Below are positions 23,870 through 35,747 of a stretch of DNA of 64,000 bases, one piece after another. Within the stretch, counting starts at the first letter, position 1. Every line of letters starts with the position of its first letter. Made by a program: the position numbers and the translations under genes. The DNA lies in assembly GCF_949987535.1 (NCBI RefSeq), contig NC_080067.1:57408405-57472404 (forward strand), given 5' to 3'. Below the pieces are notes generated by a model. It was not told the origin of the DNA. It saw only the letters and a program-made list of their open reading frames with translations, and did no database searches. Source of the stretch: Balaenoptera acutorostrata. Lineage: Eukaryota > Chordata > Mammalia > Artiodactyla > Balaenopteridae.

Positions 23870-24720
23870 CTTCCTAAATGCTGACCTCCCTCCTGTCCTG
23901 AATTTCTCCAATTCAATCTCCTTTGCAACCAGAGAGATATTTTAAAAATCCAGATTTGCTCACTTCATATTCTTTTTTTAATTAATTATTTTTTTAAATT
24001 GAAATATGGTTGATTTACAATGTTGTATGAGTTTCAGGTGTACAGCAAAGTGATTCAGTTATACATATGTATATATATTCTTTTTCAGATTCTTTTCCCA
24101 TATAGGTTATTACAAAACATTGAGTATAGTTCCCTGTGCTATACAGTAGGTCTTTGTTGTTATGTATTTTACATATAGTAGTGTGTATATGATATTTATC
24201 TTTCTCTGTCTTACTTCCCTTATATGATAATATCTAGGTCCATCTATCTTTCTGCAAATGGCATTATTTCATTCTTTTTTATGGCTGAGTAATGTTCCAT
24301 TGTGTGTATGTACCACATCTTCTTTATCCATTCATCTGTCAGTGGACATTTAGGTTGCTTCCATGTCTTGGCTATTGTAAATAGTGCTGCAATGGACATT
24401 GAGGTGCCTGTTTACTTCGTATTCTTTATTGAATTGTTGTACTGCCTTCTCATTGCCTGTAAGGTTAAACTCTTTAATATGGCTTATCAGGCCTTGCGTG
24501 CTCTGTCTCTGATCCGCTCTTCATCTTCTTTTCTCCACGTCATAGGCCATGTAAAATTTTTGTGATTTCTCAATTATACCGAACTCTCCCTTAAGGGCCT
24601 TTTTACAGGTTCTTCTCTCTTCCTAGCAAGTGTTCACCTCTAATCTTCTGTCGCCTTCTACTGATAATTTTGTCACGTATTACCTCACCTTTGAAGCTGG
24701 GTTAGGTCTAGCAAACTATA
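23870..24720 (+). mobile_element. L2 LINE fragment, split by an L1
   Basis: 23880-23961 (AGAGAGATATTTTAAAAATCC then AGATTTGCTCAC) and 24428-24720 (GTACTGCCTTCTCATTGCCT, CTTATCAGGCCTTGCGTGCT) are consecutive parts of one sense L2. The L1 at 23976-24413 separates them. Confidence 0.75.
23976..24413 (-). mobile_element. 5'-truncated L1 3' end inserted in L2
   Basis: Antisense L1 3' UTR (GTTTCAGGTGTACAGCAAAG, TTCCCTGTGCTATACAGTAGG) and the final part of ORF2. TSDs ACTTCATATTCTTT (23962-23975) and ACTTCGTATTCTTT (24414-24427), 13 of 14 equal. Confidence 0.92.
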
Positions 24721-24795
24721 CTGCATCATGGCACCAGACACACTGTAGTACAGCTGCTTTTTTATTCATCTGTTTCTGCTAGTACACTAAGTTTT

Positions 24796-25097
24796 TTTGT
24801 TTTTTTTTTAAATTTTTATTTATTTATTTATTTATGGCTGTGTTGGGTCTTCGTTTCTGTGCGAGGGCTTTCTCTAGTTGCGGCAAGCGGGGGCCACTCT
24901 TCATCGCGGTGCGCGGGCCTCTCACTATCGCGGCCTCTCTTGTTGTGGAGCACAGGCTCCAGGCGCGCAGGCTCAGTAGTTGTGGCTCACGGGCCCAGTT
25001 GCTCCGCGGCATGTGGGATCCTCCCAGACCAGGGCTCGAACCCGTGTCCCCTGCATTGGCAGGCGGATTCTCAACCACTGCGCCATCAGGGAAGCCC
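24796..25097 (-). mobile_element. CHR-type SINE with perfect TSD
   Basis: Minus-strand element starting GGGCTTCCCTGATGGCGCAG, B-box-like GGGTTCGAGCCC, TTTA-type tail at the left end. Exact 16-bp TSD TAGTACACTAAGTTTT at 24780-24795 and 25098-25113, so this is a fairly recent insertion. Confidence 0.97.
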
Positions 25098-25113
25098 TAG
25101 TACACTAAGTTTT

Positions 25114-25440
25114 ATGAGGACTTTGGCCATATTGCTTAAAAACACTTGAATGAATTAAATCAGGTGTCAGTAAATGATACCTGTGGGCCATATCCAGTCC
25201 ACAAACTAAGAAGTTTTTAAATCTTAAAGGTTGGGGTGGGGGGTTGGGGGTGGAGAAGGAAGAGGAGGAACATATATATGGGCCTTGAAGCTAAAAAAAT
25301 TTATGTATCTCTTTACAGAAAAAGTTTGTCAAACTCTGAATTAATAAATGAAACAATGAATTTTAATTTCAGAGCCTTGACCTTTCAACAAACCAGGATC
25401 CTCCTCAAATATCTTCCAAATATCTTTAAAATCTTTTGAT
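25114..25440. other. unclassified non-coding DNA
   Basis: Contains a short G-rich stretch (about 25231-25260); otherwise nothing recognised. Confidence 0.4.
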
Positions 25441-25770
25441 TATAGGGAGAAAGTCGCCGCGCCTGTTATATGCACATTCTAAACATCAGTTCACCTCGTT
25501 GATTAATAGCAATAATAAAAACCTCTGATGTGTATTGCCAGGTAACAGTGGCTGCTTGTGGCATTAATCAGCTTCATGAGATTGATTCAAAAGAGGTGGC
25601 TTATATCTGCCAAAAGTATGATGAGCTTGGCAGGCTACACAAGAAGTAGAAGAAAACTGTTTTCGAGAGCAAAATCAACCCGGTAATTCTGACTCTCTTA
25701 TACTTTGTTTCCCAAAATACTTTATATGTCAATTGAGGGCCCATATGCGACAGAGAAGAAACAAAGCTTT
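25441..25770. promoter_or_regulatory. candidate conserved non-coding element
   Basis: This segment contrasts with its surroundings. It retains several CpGs (GTCGCCGCGCC at 25453-25463, TTCGAGAGC and others) and carries homeodomain-type cores (TTGATTAATAG, GGCATTAATCAG, CAATAATAAA) and an E-box-like CAGGTAACAG. No repeat family is recognisable and no long open frame is present. That is the profile of an old developmental enhancer, but it is inferred from composition only, without alignment. Confidence 0.35.
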
Positions 25771-27535
25771 CATTTTAGTTGGTGGCACAGCCTCAACTGC
25801 TTTTACAAGAAAAGTGTGGTCTAGGTAGTTTTCAAAGGAGGAAAACAATGTTGTTTTTTTTTTTAAATTTCTGCTGTTTTTTAATATGTTTTCAAAGTTG
25901 TTATTTCAATAGTTGGCATCGTTAAGGTCTATTATGCATTCAACCACATGCAGTTTTATGTATTTTGTCCTTAGCAACCATAGTTTCTTTCTTGTCTGCA
26001 TCAAAATGAAGATATTTACCGAAAGGTTTTCACCTTCCAATATTTCTATTTACTTAGCAAGTTTGCTGCATGATTGCTGATTCTTGAACACATCAATTTA
26101 CAGATAGGGTGACTAAATAAAATAGACTCTTATTGGTAATTGATAACTCTATTTTGAAAACATATTGGCCCTAGTGCTTTTTGTAAAATCATGAGAAGAT
26201 AAATTAGTGTACATAGCCACTTGCTAACAAAGTGTTTTAATAGGCATTGGACAATAAATTATGAAAGTTTAAAAATTTTCTTTACAGTATTTATAAATTT
26301 GCTAACTTGAGTAATGTCATTGGAAAACTATAGCTTGACAATTTTATAGCACAATTACTGAAAATGCATCTTTTTGTTCACTGGGTTGCTTATAGAAAGT
26401 CTACAAACTTTAGGGCATGATTTATTCTCTGCCAAGCAAGAGTATAACCATTCAAACTGAAGGACAGAAACCTAGTCAGACCTAGGCTCTCAGGATGAGG
26501 GGTGGGGTGAGGAATTTGAAAACAACAATGAAATAGATTCTGTGCTGAAAACTCTATTTTTACTTACTACTTATTTTACGTTATTTATTTACTTATTTTA
26601 ATTACTACTTTGCATAGCGAGGATAATTAAAATACTGACTGCCTATAGTCTTAACATATATAGTCAGCTAATAAGAGAAATAAAATCAGAATTCCTAAGT
26701 TTGTTTACTTGTTTAAATTCTCATTTAATTTCTGTATATTACTTACAATAAGTGGTGTGTTAGTCTAACCCCAAGCCATGGTCAGTTCCCCTTAGAGATC
26801 CTTTACTGGGAAAGTCTCAGAAAATGTGGAATCTATTACTGGTTTAGTGCAGAGAGCACAAATCATAGACTCATCATTCAGGAATTAGGTGCAGATAGGG
26901 CTTGGAATATTTTAACTGACTTTTTTATAATTCTCATTCATTTACTAAATCATATTGCATTTTAAATTACCTAATACATGAAGGATATTTCAAGATAAAT
27001 AAGACCTGTGTCTTCTCTCAAGGGGCAAAACTTTAACTGGGGAAAGAAACCTGTCAATATTATCATAGCAAACAGTGTTAAAATAAAGTATGACAAATGG
27101 TCTGTGAAAATGCAGACGAGGCAGGGAATAAGTCTATCTAGTGGACTCCTTATTAGGTTCATATTGGCAAATCGCCAAATAACTGTGATAAAAGGATAGG
27201 AAAGAAACATGTTTGAACTTAACAACAACAAAAAAACAAACCATGATTTTCTAAAGAGAATAACATTGAAATGTTCTAAATATTCCTTTTTGTTGTATTG
27301 TTTTGCACCTAGCCAGGTAATTAAATTAAGGGCAAGGAAGATCTGGCAGATGTTGGTATCATAAAATTCAATTTATAAAAAGTTCCTCTGATAAAATGTA
27401 TTATGGACATGTTTATTTAGTAATTTATTATTAGAATATAGTGAATAGTTGTTAATGATTTAGCTCTCTTTATGTGAATGAAATTAATAATAATGCTAAT
27501 ATTATCTACTTTTAATTGAACTTTATGTTAAGCTT
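25771..27535. other. unclassified AT-rich non-coding DNA
   Basis: No recognised repeat or exon. The frames at 27231-26971 (minus) and 27008-27199 (plus) are chance frames. Confidence 0.4.
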
Positions 27536-27539
27536 TCTG

Positions 27540-27755
27540 CTGAGTATTTTATATCTTTTTTTCAATAAATCCTTTCAACAACATGATAAGCTGTATACTA
27601 TTATTCTCAATATTTTATAGATGATGAAACTAAAGCATTGAGATGTTAAGTAGCTTCAAGGGCGGACAAGCAAAGTATTGGTGGGTGGAAGAGCTGAGAT
27701 GTTAACCCAAGGTCGACAGACTCAAAGATGTGCTTTTACCCACTGTATTTTACAT
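27540..27755 (-). mobile_element. MIR SINE, antisense
   Basis: Antisense MIR order: TACTATTATTCTCAATATTT, ATAGATGATGAAACTAAAGC, then GTTAACCCAAGGTCGACAGA. Confidence 0.8.
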
Positions 27756-28447
27756 AAGTAAAGGCAAAATAAAGCTCAACATGCTTACATCTGAAAAGTC
27801 AGTAACAAAAGACATAGGTTCAGGTTAATATACTCTAATTTGGGCAGAGTCACTCATATATGTTTATTTTAAAATAAAGTTTAAGATCTTTTTTGTTGTT
27901 TTCCCTGAGATTTTTGACAGGCTGAATCCCAATTGTATAAGTCTGCTCTATTTCCATACTTATTTTGAACTGTGTGGAATCAGGAAGTCGAAATTTTAGG
28001 ATGGAGTGAGAATGCATTGTTTAAGACAAATCAAGAATAGAGAAGGATGAATAATAATCAAATGGTAAATATAAAACATTTGTTTGTGGATTAGATTATA
28101 TGATATAAAATCAAAGAGGCTAGCTGATGAATAGTCATTTTATCCCTGCTTCTTAGAAAAATTTTTATATATCTTGTTGCCAAGAGTCACAGACTTGGGT
28201 GAATTTTGAAGTTTAACATTTCCTTTTTCTTTTCACACATGCCCCTTGAACTACTTTTATGGGACCATGTGTCATTAGCACCTTGCTGAGTTCCCTGTGA
28301 ACTTTGATTTTTAGGATTGCCCTGTGCGGTGCATCATATCAGTGTGATCACTTCAGTATTCCCATTTTTCCTGGACTGCCTAGGGCCTCTCAGGACTCAG
28401 AAACCTAGCTTTACATTTTTCCCAAAGCAAAATTTAATTTTAGTATC
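27756..28447. other. unclassified non-coding DNA
   Basis: Nothing recognised. 28443-28447 (GTATC) is the left target-site copy of the adjacent LTR. Confidence 0.4.
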
Positions 28448-28912
28448 TGTGTTAGTTTCCTATTGCTGGTAATAACAAATTACCACACACTTGGTGCCTT
28501 AAAAACCACAAATTTTTTATCTTGCACGTCTGGAGATCAGAAATCTGAAATGGGTCTTAATGTGGCCAAAATCAAGATGTCAGAAGAGCTGCATTCCCTC
28601 TATAGGTGCTAGGGGAGAAGCTGTTATTGCCTTTTCCAGCTTCTAGAGGCTGCCTGCATTCCTTGGCTTATGCTGCATCACTCTGACCTCTGCTTTCATT
28701 GTCACATTTGCTTCTCTGACTCCTGCTTGCTTCTTTCCTGTATAAGGACACTTGTAATTACATTGGACCCACCTGGATAATCCAGGATAATCTCTCCATT
28801 TCAAGATCCTTAACTTAGTCACATCTGCATAGTCTCATCTTCCATTTAAGGTAACAGATTCTGAGGATGGAGATATGGACATCCTTGGAGGGACGATATG
28901 CTGTCTATCACA
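28448..28912 (+). mobile_element. solo LTR (MaLR/ERVL-like)
   Basis: A 465-bp element opening TGTGTTAGTTTCCTATTGCT and ending CTGTCTATCACA, so it has TG...CA termini. A perfect 5-bp TSD GTATC lies at 28443-28447 and 28913-28917. The internal match to a widespread mammalian LTR (TACATTGGACCCACCTGGAT) is good. No internal retroviral sequence is present, so it arose by LTR-LTR recombination. Strand follows the usual TGT-start orientation; the exact subfamily is not certain. Confidence 0.85.
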
Positions 28913-28917
28913 GTATC

Positions 28918-30139
28918 CTTTATTTGGGACCATGTGTCCCTAGAAACTATGTGGCAAAGTTTGTAAGAAAAGTTATGCTTGCAATCTGCAAAATATGAAC
29001 AACATCCTTTTCAGTTATAATTTGCTCCAAATAATCACTCTAGTTCTGTCTGACTTTTTCTTCCTTTCTTGTTTCAAATGTTTGGAATAAAGTAACTGAA
29101 TATGAGCATACAAGTAACTTTACATAGCAAATTAGTTTGTTTTTTTCTGTCGTTAGTGGTTTTTTTGTTATTCACCAATGAATACTGCTTCACAGCCATC
29201 ATAGTCTAAAGGAGGATGTACCATGACATGGATCCAAATTACATGTCCTAGTTACATGTGTCTCAGGAATTACTCTGACATCACAGTCCGGCGAATGGCA
29301 CTCAGCAAGCACAGGACTGAAGTTTGATCTTGCTTTCTCCATATCTTTTAAAACGTAGTGAAATCTTTAGGAAGAAATCCATCTGTTCTTGAGCATGACC
29401 TTTGAATGGTCATTTTGGCCCTTCCAAATGTCCATCTCAGAGGTTTGTATTGAAACTGGTGTTTACTGAAATTCTGGGAACTGTTCAGTTCCTGACCAGA
29501 GGTAACTTCAGTCCTTCACCAGATGGTGCATTAAAGAAGATTAAGGGTTTCCATACCCTTGATGAATTCTGCATTATGAAACAGAACTTGAGCTGGAAGA
29601 TTTCGAGGGTAGGAGTTATCAGAGTAATAAAATCTATGGTGTAGAACAGTGTACAACTTAAGAAATGACCTGTCCCCTCTCTCTATGCTTCCTGCCTCTT
29701 TAAAAATACATCTCTGTGCAGAAAATATGAAACAAGGAGAGCTTGCTTTGGGTTCCTTGTTGTTCCAACATTTGTTTCACTTAAAGTTTTTACAGTGTCA
29801 CTTCATTAATCCCTATTTTCATTTTGGTAGGGAATCATTGACATGCAAAAGCCATTTTATTATTATGGAAACAAGGGAAATAGTGAGAAACTTTTTACTC
29901 TTAAAAAAGATTACAAAAGCATATTTTATTTCCAACTGTTTGGTTTTTAAAATGAAATAATGGACATCTATGAATAATGTTTTTCATTTCATTTATAAAG
30001 AGATTAACCTAGATTCTTTCTGTGAGCTGTTGTGCCAGCGAGCCCTTATCAACTGAGTCCTGTGGAACCCTGGTACTTACACCTTGGAGTTTGTCTAGAC
30101 TTACCATAAAAGAACCACAACATTTTTAAATTACATCCA
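28918..30139. other. unclassified non-coding DNA
   Basis: No recognised repeat. Two frames (29402-29644, 29649-29960) have no domain or conserved features that I can see. Confidence 0.4.
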
Positions 30140-30255
30140 ACCAACAACCACTTAGTGCCTGCTGTGAACTAGGCATTCCACTACAAACTAGCACTGCAAA
30201 TACAAATAAGATATAGACCCTACCTGCAAGATGTTTATATTCCAACACAGAATGC
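30140..30255 (-). mobile_element. L2 LINE fragment, antisense
   Basis: CACTTAGTGCCTGCTGTGAA, ACTAGGCATTCCACTACAAA and CCTACCTGCAAGATGTTTAT are the reverse of the L2 3' end. Confidence 0.65.
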
Positions 30256-30675
30256 AAATTCTATTCAACTCTAAGAACAGCACTCCTGCCCAATGGTGAC
30301 ACCAAGTTAAATAAGTTTGGTTCCTCTCCTGGGAAGCTCCGAAGCTAATGTGGAGGGTAGACAAGTGAATGAAAAATACAGCACAGAGTGTATGTGTGTT
30401 AAATGGAAAAGCTTTAGCGTGGACAGGCTCAGCAGGCAAGTGGCCTCATGGGATTGGATGGCATGGGCCAACTTACTATAGTCCAGAATGTGTTTATCAC
30501 CCTTGTAGGTCCACAAACTAAACAATATTAATGCACTCAGGGAAGACGATTAGCCTCTCAAACATGGAAATAATAACTAAATTCTGGACACTAATGAATA
30601 AATCACTGAAGATGTTCTTTGCCATGGTCAGAATGTTCATAGTACCTTTCTAAGTTACTCCCCTGTCCTGTTATT
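30256..30675. other. unclassified non-coding DNA
   Basis: Nothing recognised. Confidence 0.4.
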
Positions 30676-30689
30676 AAGAGCAATTCCAA

Positions 30690-31473
30690 TCCAGAAACAA
30701 TATATGCTGGAGAGGGTGCGGAGAAAAGAGACCCCTACTACACTGTTGGTGGGAATGTAAATTGGTACAACCACCATGGAAAACAGTATGGAGTTCCTTA
30801 AAAAACTGAAAATACAGTTACCATAGGATCCAGCAATTCCACTCCTGGGCATATATTCAGAGAAAACCATAATCTGAAAAGATACATGCACCCCAATGTT
30901 CATCACAGCACTATTTACAATAGCCAAGACATGGAAGCAACCTAAATGTCCATCAACAGAGGAATGGATAAAGATGTGGTACATATATACAATAGACTAT
31001 TACTCAGCCATAAAAAAGAATGAAATAATGCCATTTGCAGCAGCATGGATGGACCTAGAGATTACCATACTAAATGAAATAAGTCAGACAGAGAAAGACA
31101 AATATCATATAATATCATTCATATGTGGAATCTAATTTAAAATAAAATGAACTTATTTACAAAACAGAAATAGACTTACACATATTGAAAACAAACTTAT
31201 GGTTACCAAAGGGGAAACGTGGGTGGGGTAAGGATAAATTAGGAGCTTGGGATGAATATACACACTCTACTATACATTAAATAGATAACCAACAAGGACA
31301 TACTGTATAGCACAGGGAACTCTGCTCAATATTCTGTGATAACCTATAAGAGAAAAGAATCTAAAAAAGAATGAATATATGCATACGTATAACTGAATCA
31401 CTTTCCCGTACACCTGAAACTAACACAACATTGTAAATCAACTATGCTCCAATAAAATTAAAATTTACAAAAA
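30690..31473 (+). mobile_element. 5'-truncated L1, cetacean/artiodactyl type
   Basis: It starts in the ORF2 cysteine-rich region (TATGCTGGAGAGGGTGCGGA) and runs to the 3' UTR (CTGTATAGCACAGGGAACTC) and a short A-rich tail. TSDs AAGAGCAATTCCAA (30676-30689) and AAGAACAATTCCAA (31474-31487), 13 of 14 equal. A 79-aa frame at 30896-31135 is the decayed ORF2 end. Confidence 0.93.
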
Positions 31474-31504
31474 AAGAACAATTCCAAAGACTTATATAGA
31501 GCTT

Positions 31505-31712
31505 ACTATGGGTTACATATTTTCTCATTTAACTGTCAACACAAACTTTTGAGGCAGAAAATATTATTCTCATTTTACAGGTAGGGAAAATGAGACAGAG
31601 AGAGGTTAAGTAATTTGCTTAGTTTATGGCTAGGAAATGGAAGAACCAGGATTTGAACCCAGTTTGGTTCTAAAGTTGATGCTTGTAACTTCTATGCTAT
31701 ATTGCTTAAAGA
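31505..31712 (-). mobile_element. MIR SINE, antisense
   Basis: ATTATTCTCATTTTACAGGT, GAGAGAGGTTAAGTAATTTG, CCAGGATTTGAACCCAG and CTATGCTATATTGC follow antisense MIR closely. Confidence 0.92.
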
Positions 31713-33754
31713 GTCTTTGCAAGAAACTGATTAAAAAGTGCTTTCTTAGAATAGGTTATTATTATTGATTAAACTGCAACTAACTATTTCAGGAAGACAT
31801 GTCTCCCCAAATTATGTGTTATCTAAATAGTGTTAACTTTCAGAGGGAAACCTTATTTCCCTGGGTCTTATTTCTTGTACCCCTAAGTATGCATTGAATA
31901 AGAAGCAGAATAATAAAGCTGTGAACCAAGTGTTGTGGAAACAAAACAGAGGAATATAAGTATGGTTTTAAAGCCGTGTCAGTAGACACATGCAAGTTAA
32001 TGAATACCTCATTTCTCTCATTCCAATATAGCTTGCGGTGAAATGCCTCCAAGTGATGGAAGCGATGGCATATATTGATAAGAACATATTTAATTTTTCT
32101 CATCTCATGGTGTCTGAAATATATCTCAGTGCCATCCAGCTCGAAAGATGGTTATGATTCTATAAAGAACCCTTCCATTTCCTTGTGTATATAAAGTTTT
32201 TGTCCTAATTGCAGAGTTAATGTTATTTCCCGTTGTAGCTATTAGCGTCAATCTCTATGTACAATTTGCTTATTACAGTAAAGCTTGGCTCTCTGGAGAC
32301 CAGGCATCCTAAAACCTCAGGCTTTGGTCCAAATCTGAAGACAACTGGAGAAAACATGCACACATGATATCACTTTGGCCCATTTCTTTTTTTATCACGG
32401 AGACCTATTTCCTATAGACATTTGAAATAAACAAATGAACAAGCCTGGATGAAATAAAGACCCAAGGTTAAGCCCCATGTTGTACTTGATTGGTTCTTCA
32501 AGGGGAAAAAAAGGAAGACTAAATTCTAGATAAGATGACATTTTGTGTGTGTGTGAAAAAGAGTAGCATGCAAAAGAAAACAAAGAAATAAGAAGGGAGA
32601 AAAGAAGTAAGAGAGAAACGGAAATTATGGGCATCTTGTCTCTTACTGATGATGGGGAAAATGAGGGTGAGGAGAGGAGGGGTCAGTAATTGATTCAGGG
32701 AATGTTAATTAAAAACAGTATAATAAGGCCAGAGGGGCAAGCTAACCCTAAAGAGTCTGTAGTAGAAAAGGTTGAGATGCTGCAGATGAGTGGAGGATTA
32801 GAAAAAATGCTTTAACTTCAAATCAGAGGTCAAGATCAATATCAGTATGAATACAGGTATTGGAACTAGAAAACAAGGTGTAACAGAAGCAAACCAAGAT
32901 ATAAGATAAAGAAAAAAGGAATTCTGTGGGGTAGTTATAACGCAGCAGTATTTGGGGTTTTCTTTTACGTCAGCGGGAAGTTTTTGCAATGGTGGGTAAA
33001 TGAGTTGTAAAGAGTCAGTGATGGGTTTACCTGCAGCCACAGTGGTGATTATACATTAATGAAGTGTGATGTTGGCAGATACTCAAACAGTGGTGAGCAG
33101 AGCTACAATCAAAAGGCAGTATGATGGAATACTTCCTAAATCTCAAATTTTCATTATTTCCTAACAGTATAGCATATTACTGTGTGTTTGTGTGTGGGTC
33201 GCTGTGTGTATTAACAGCATCCGTGCATCAACACTGCAAACCTCCTGACATCACTGACACTTCAGTGTGAGTTGCCTTGAAAATGTTCTCTCTCCATTAA
33301 AGTGTTGAAATCACCTATCTATGGCAGGTACCATTAACCCAGCGAAGGATGAGATCACATGTTCAGTAACTACGGCTTAAGACCACTGCCTTGTTAGCTG
33401 TGAAGGGCCCACAAGACCTGTCTGACTTTCCACCAGTGACCTCAGGCCATGTCATTACCGTATTAAATCCCATGGTCAATCATTATACTACTTCCTGGTA
33501 TACTTGCTTAATTCCATTGGATTCTCTCCCCTTATAATCGCAGAACAACAACCCTGGTTAAATCTGAATCTTTGCCAACTCCATGCCTGTCTCTGTGCAG
33601 CTGAGTGTGGTTGAAGCAAACACATAGCCACAAAGGGTTAAATTCATGACTACAACCTCAAGTGAGTCCTTCATACCACGTCATAATAATATTAGACTCC
33701 CATAATTTAATTACTTTCTCACTCTTCCAAACTAAGAGTCATCTAAATCCTCGC
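31713..33754. other. unclassified non-coding DNA
   Basis: About 2 kb without a recognised repeat family or exon. A short GT-rich run lies at 33181-33210. Confidence 0.4.
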
Positions 33755-33914
33755 TACTCAAGCAGGAACCATGGGCCCGTGACATCTTCATCACCTGGGA
33801 GCTTGTTGGAAATGCAGAATCTCAGGCCTCATACCTGACTTCCTGAATCTGATTCTGCATTTTGATAAGATCTCCAGATGATTCATATCCACTTTAAAGT
33901 TTGAGAAGCACTGA
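33755..33914 (+). mobile_element. MER5A-like hAT-Charlie element
   Basis: TCATCACCTGGGAGCTTGTT, GAAATGCAGAATCTCAGGCC and TTTAAAGTTTGAGAAGCACTG match MER5A, including its right terminal repeat. Confidence 0.85.
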
Positions 33915-34380
33915 TCTTCTGACCTCTCTCTCACTCTGCTCTAACCACTCTGGCTTCTGCCTATTCCTAAAACATAACCAGGCACACTCCTGCCTTAGTG
34001 TCTTTTCACTGGCTATTCCGTCTGCCTGGAATGCTCTTCTCCTTAGGTATCCACATGGCTGATTCCACATCTCCTTCAAGCTTTGTTCAAATATCACTGT
34101 CTCATTGAGTCCTAACCTGACCACCCTACATCATTTGAACTCCTTCTTGTCATGCGTGACGGCCACTTATATGCTCTACATTTATCATTTCCATTGCACT
34201 CATCACTTTCTAGCCTGCTAAGCTATGCTCTCATTTGTTATGTAAAGCTACTTATCAATTTTTTTGTGTGTCTTACCCCTCTTGAACATAAGCACCATAA
34301 GAGCATTGTGCTTTGCCCAGTTAGTTCACCAACACATTCTAATCATCTAGATTGGAATAAATATTTGTTGAATAAGTAAA
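33915..34380 (+). mobile_element. L2 LINE 3' region
   Basis: TCTGCCTGGAATGCTCTTCT, CAAATATCACTGTCTCATTG and the terminal AATAAATATTTGTTGAATAA identify a sense L2 3' end. Confidence 0.88.
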
Positions 34381-34860
34381 GGGAAGACAATGTGAAAAGG
34401 AAATGCCTGGACCTAAGCCCCAACGTTTTAGGCCTTTGGTTGGGGCTATTGTTGAATTTGGTTAGGTTGAAGTATCCTTAATTGTATAAGGCACTAATAG
34501 AATGAAATCACTGTTCCCAAGTTTGCTGTTTTTGTCTAGTCTAAGTATTGAATATGCTTCATCTACTTTTCTTCATACAGAAAGCTACACAAAGGTGTGT
34601 ACTTCTACTCGGACTTTTAATTTTTCTTTCATTTCCTCCTTTTCCTGAGCCCCTAGGATTTCGTGATCAAAATATTCCTTTATATTCTGAACCTTTTCAG
34701 AATATTCTCTCAACTTTCTTTTCCTAACTGAAAATTGGCTATCCCCTGAGGAGAACACATACTCTGCAGAACTCTCACTTGGAAGATGTTTCTACTTTCA
34801 TAACCTGCTAACCTCAGATGGTGTTGGTGTCTTCTTTGCTCCCATTAGTTGCTTTCATTC
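34381..34860. other. unclassified non-coding DNA
   Basis: Nothing recognised. Confidence 0.4.
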
Positions 34861-35640
34861 CATTGTTCCTTCTCCATACTGGCAAACTCCCTGCTTCTGT
34901 GCAATCTCACCTTCTCTCCCCTGCATTGTTGTTAACATTCTGATCACTCTGCTTCATGATTTAGTGACTGTGGTCAATGAAGGTTCACTGTGCAAGTCTA
35001 GACAAAGACTTCAATACTCTGGTCTCCATGACCTCCATATCCTCAGGGATATTCTCCATCTCTCCACCTCATACAACTTCCATGGTCACAATCTTGATTT
35101 GTTATTTTCCCACATTGCTCCATTTGTGACATCAGTAATTCAAACATCTCACTCTTGGATGACAACTTCTTCAATTCAAATTATCTGCTCATCTGCATCT
35201 CCTACAAGCTTTCTAGCATCATCAGGATTTATAGACAATGGTTCTCTTCACATTCTTCCTGTTAGTCAACTTTTGTTGCCAATTCCATCTGCATCCAGAG
35301 TAGAGAGCATGACTCATAATCTTAATCACCCTTTTGTCAATACCCTGAAGCCATTTGCCACCTACCCAGCCAATATGCAAACCTGAATGAACCCGACTAA
35401 TCAGCTTCTCCTTTTCTAATTGCTTGAATCCTCTTTGAAGAAAACCATGCAATTAAGACTTTTTCTCGCTCTGAATTCGTATTCATCATGAACTGATTCC
35501 TCAGTACTGCCTGGGAATTCTATTATGTCTTATAGTCAGATCACTTTTCATTTCTTGCAACAATTATTTCAATTCTCTGAATACCTCTTCCCTCTGATCT
35601 ACCTGCAACTTGATGTTGCTGCCTAATTCACCAAGAAAAA
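34861..35640 (+). mobile_element. possible CR1/L2/L3-type LINE remnant
   Basis: Pyrimidine-rich text such as CTCTGGTCTCCATGACCTCC and CTCTTGGATGACAACTTCTTC has the style of an old CR1-clade LINE ORF. The 140-aa frame at 34964-35386 shows no diagnostic motif. Family assignment is weak. Confidence 0.35.
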
Positions 35641-35747
35641 AAGAAGGAACAAGTCTGGCTTTTTCAGAAAGGTTTCTGTGACTCTCTGAGCAGCATTCTC
35701 TTTCCCTCTGCCCTGCCTCAGATGACGTTACCTACTGTTATTGTTTT

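Noticed and set aside
34964..35386. 140-codon frame as a possible gene
   Set aside because: Probably part of an old LINE-like stretch; no catalytic motif and no exon structure.
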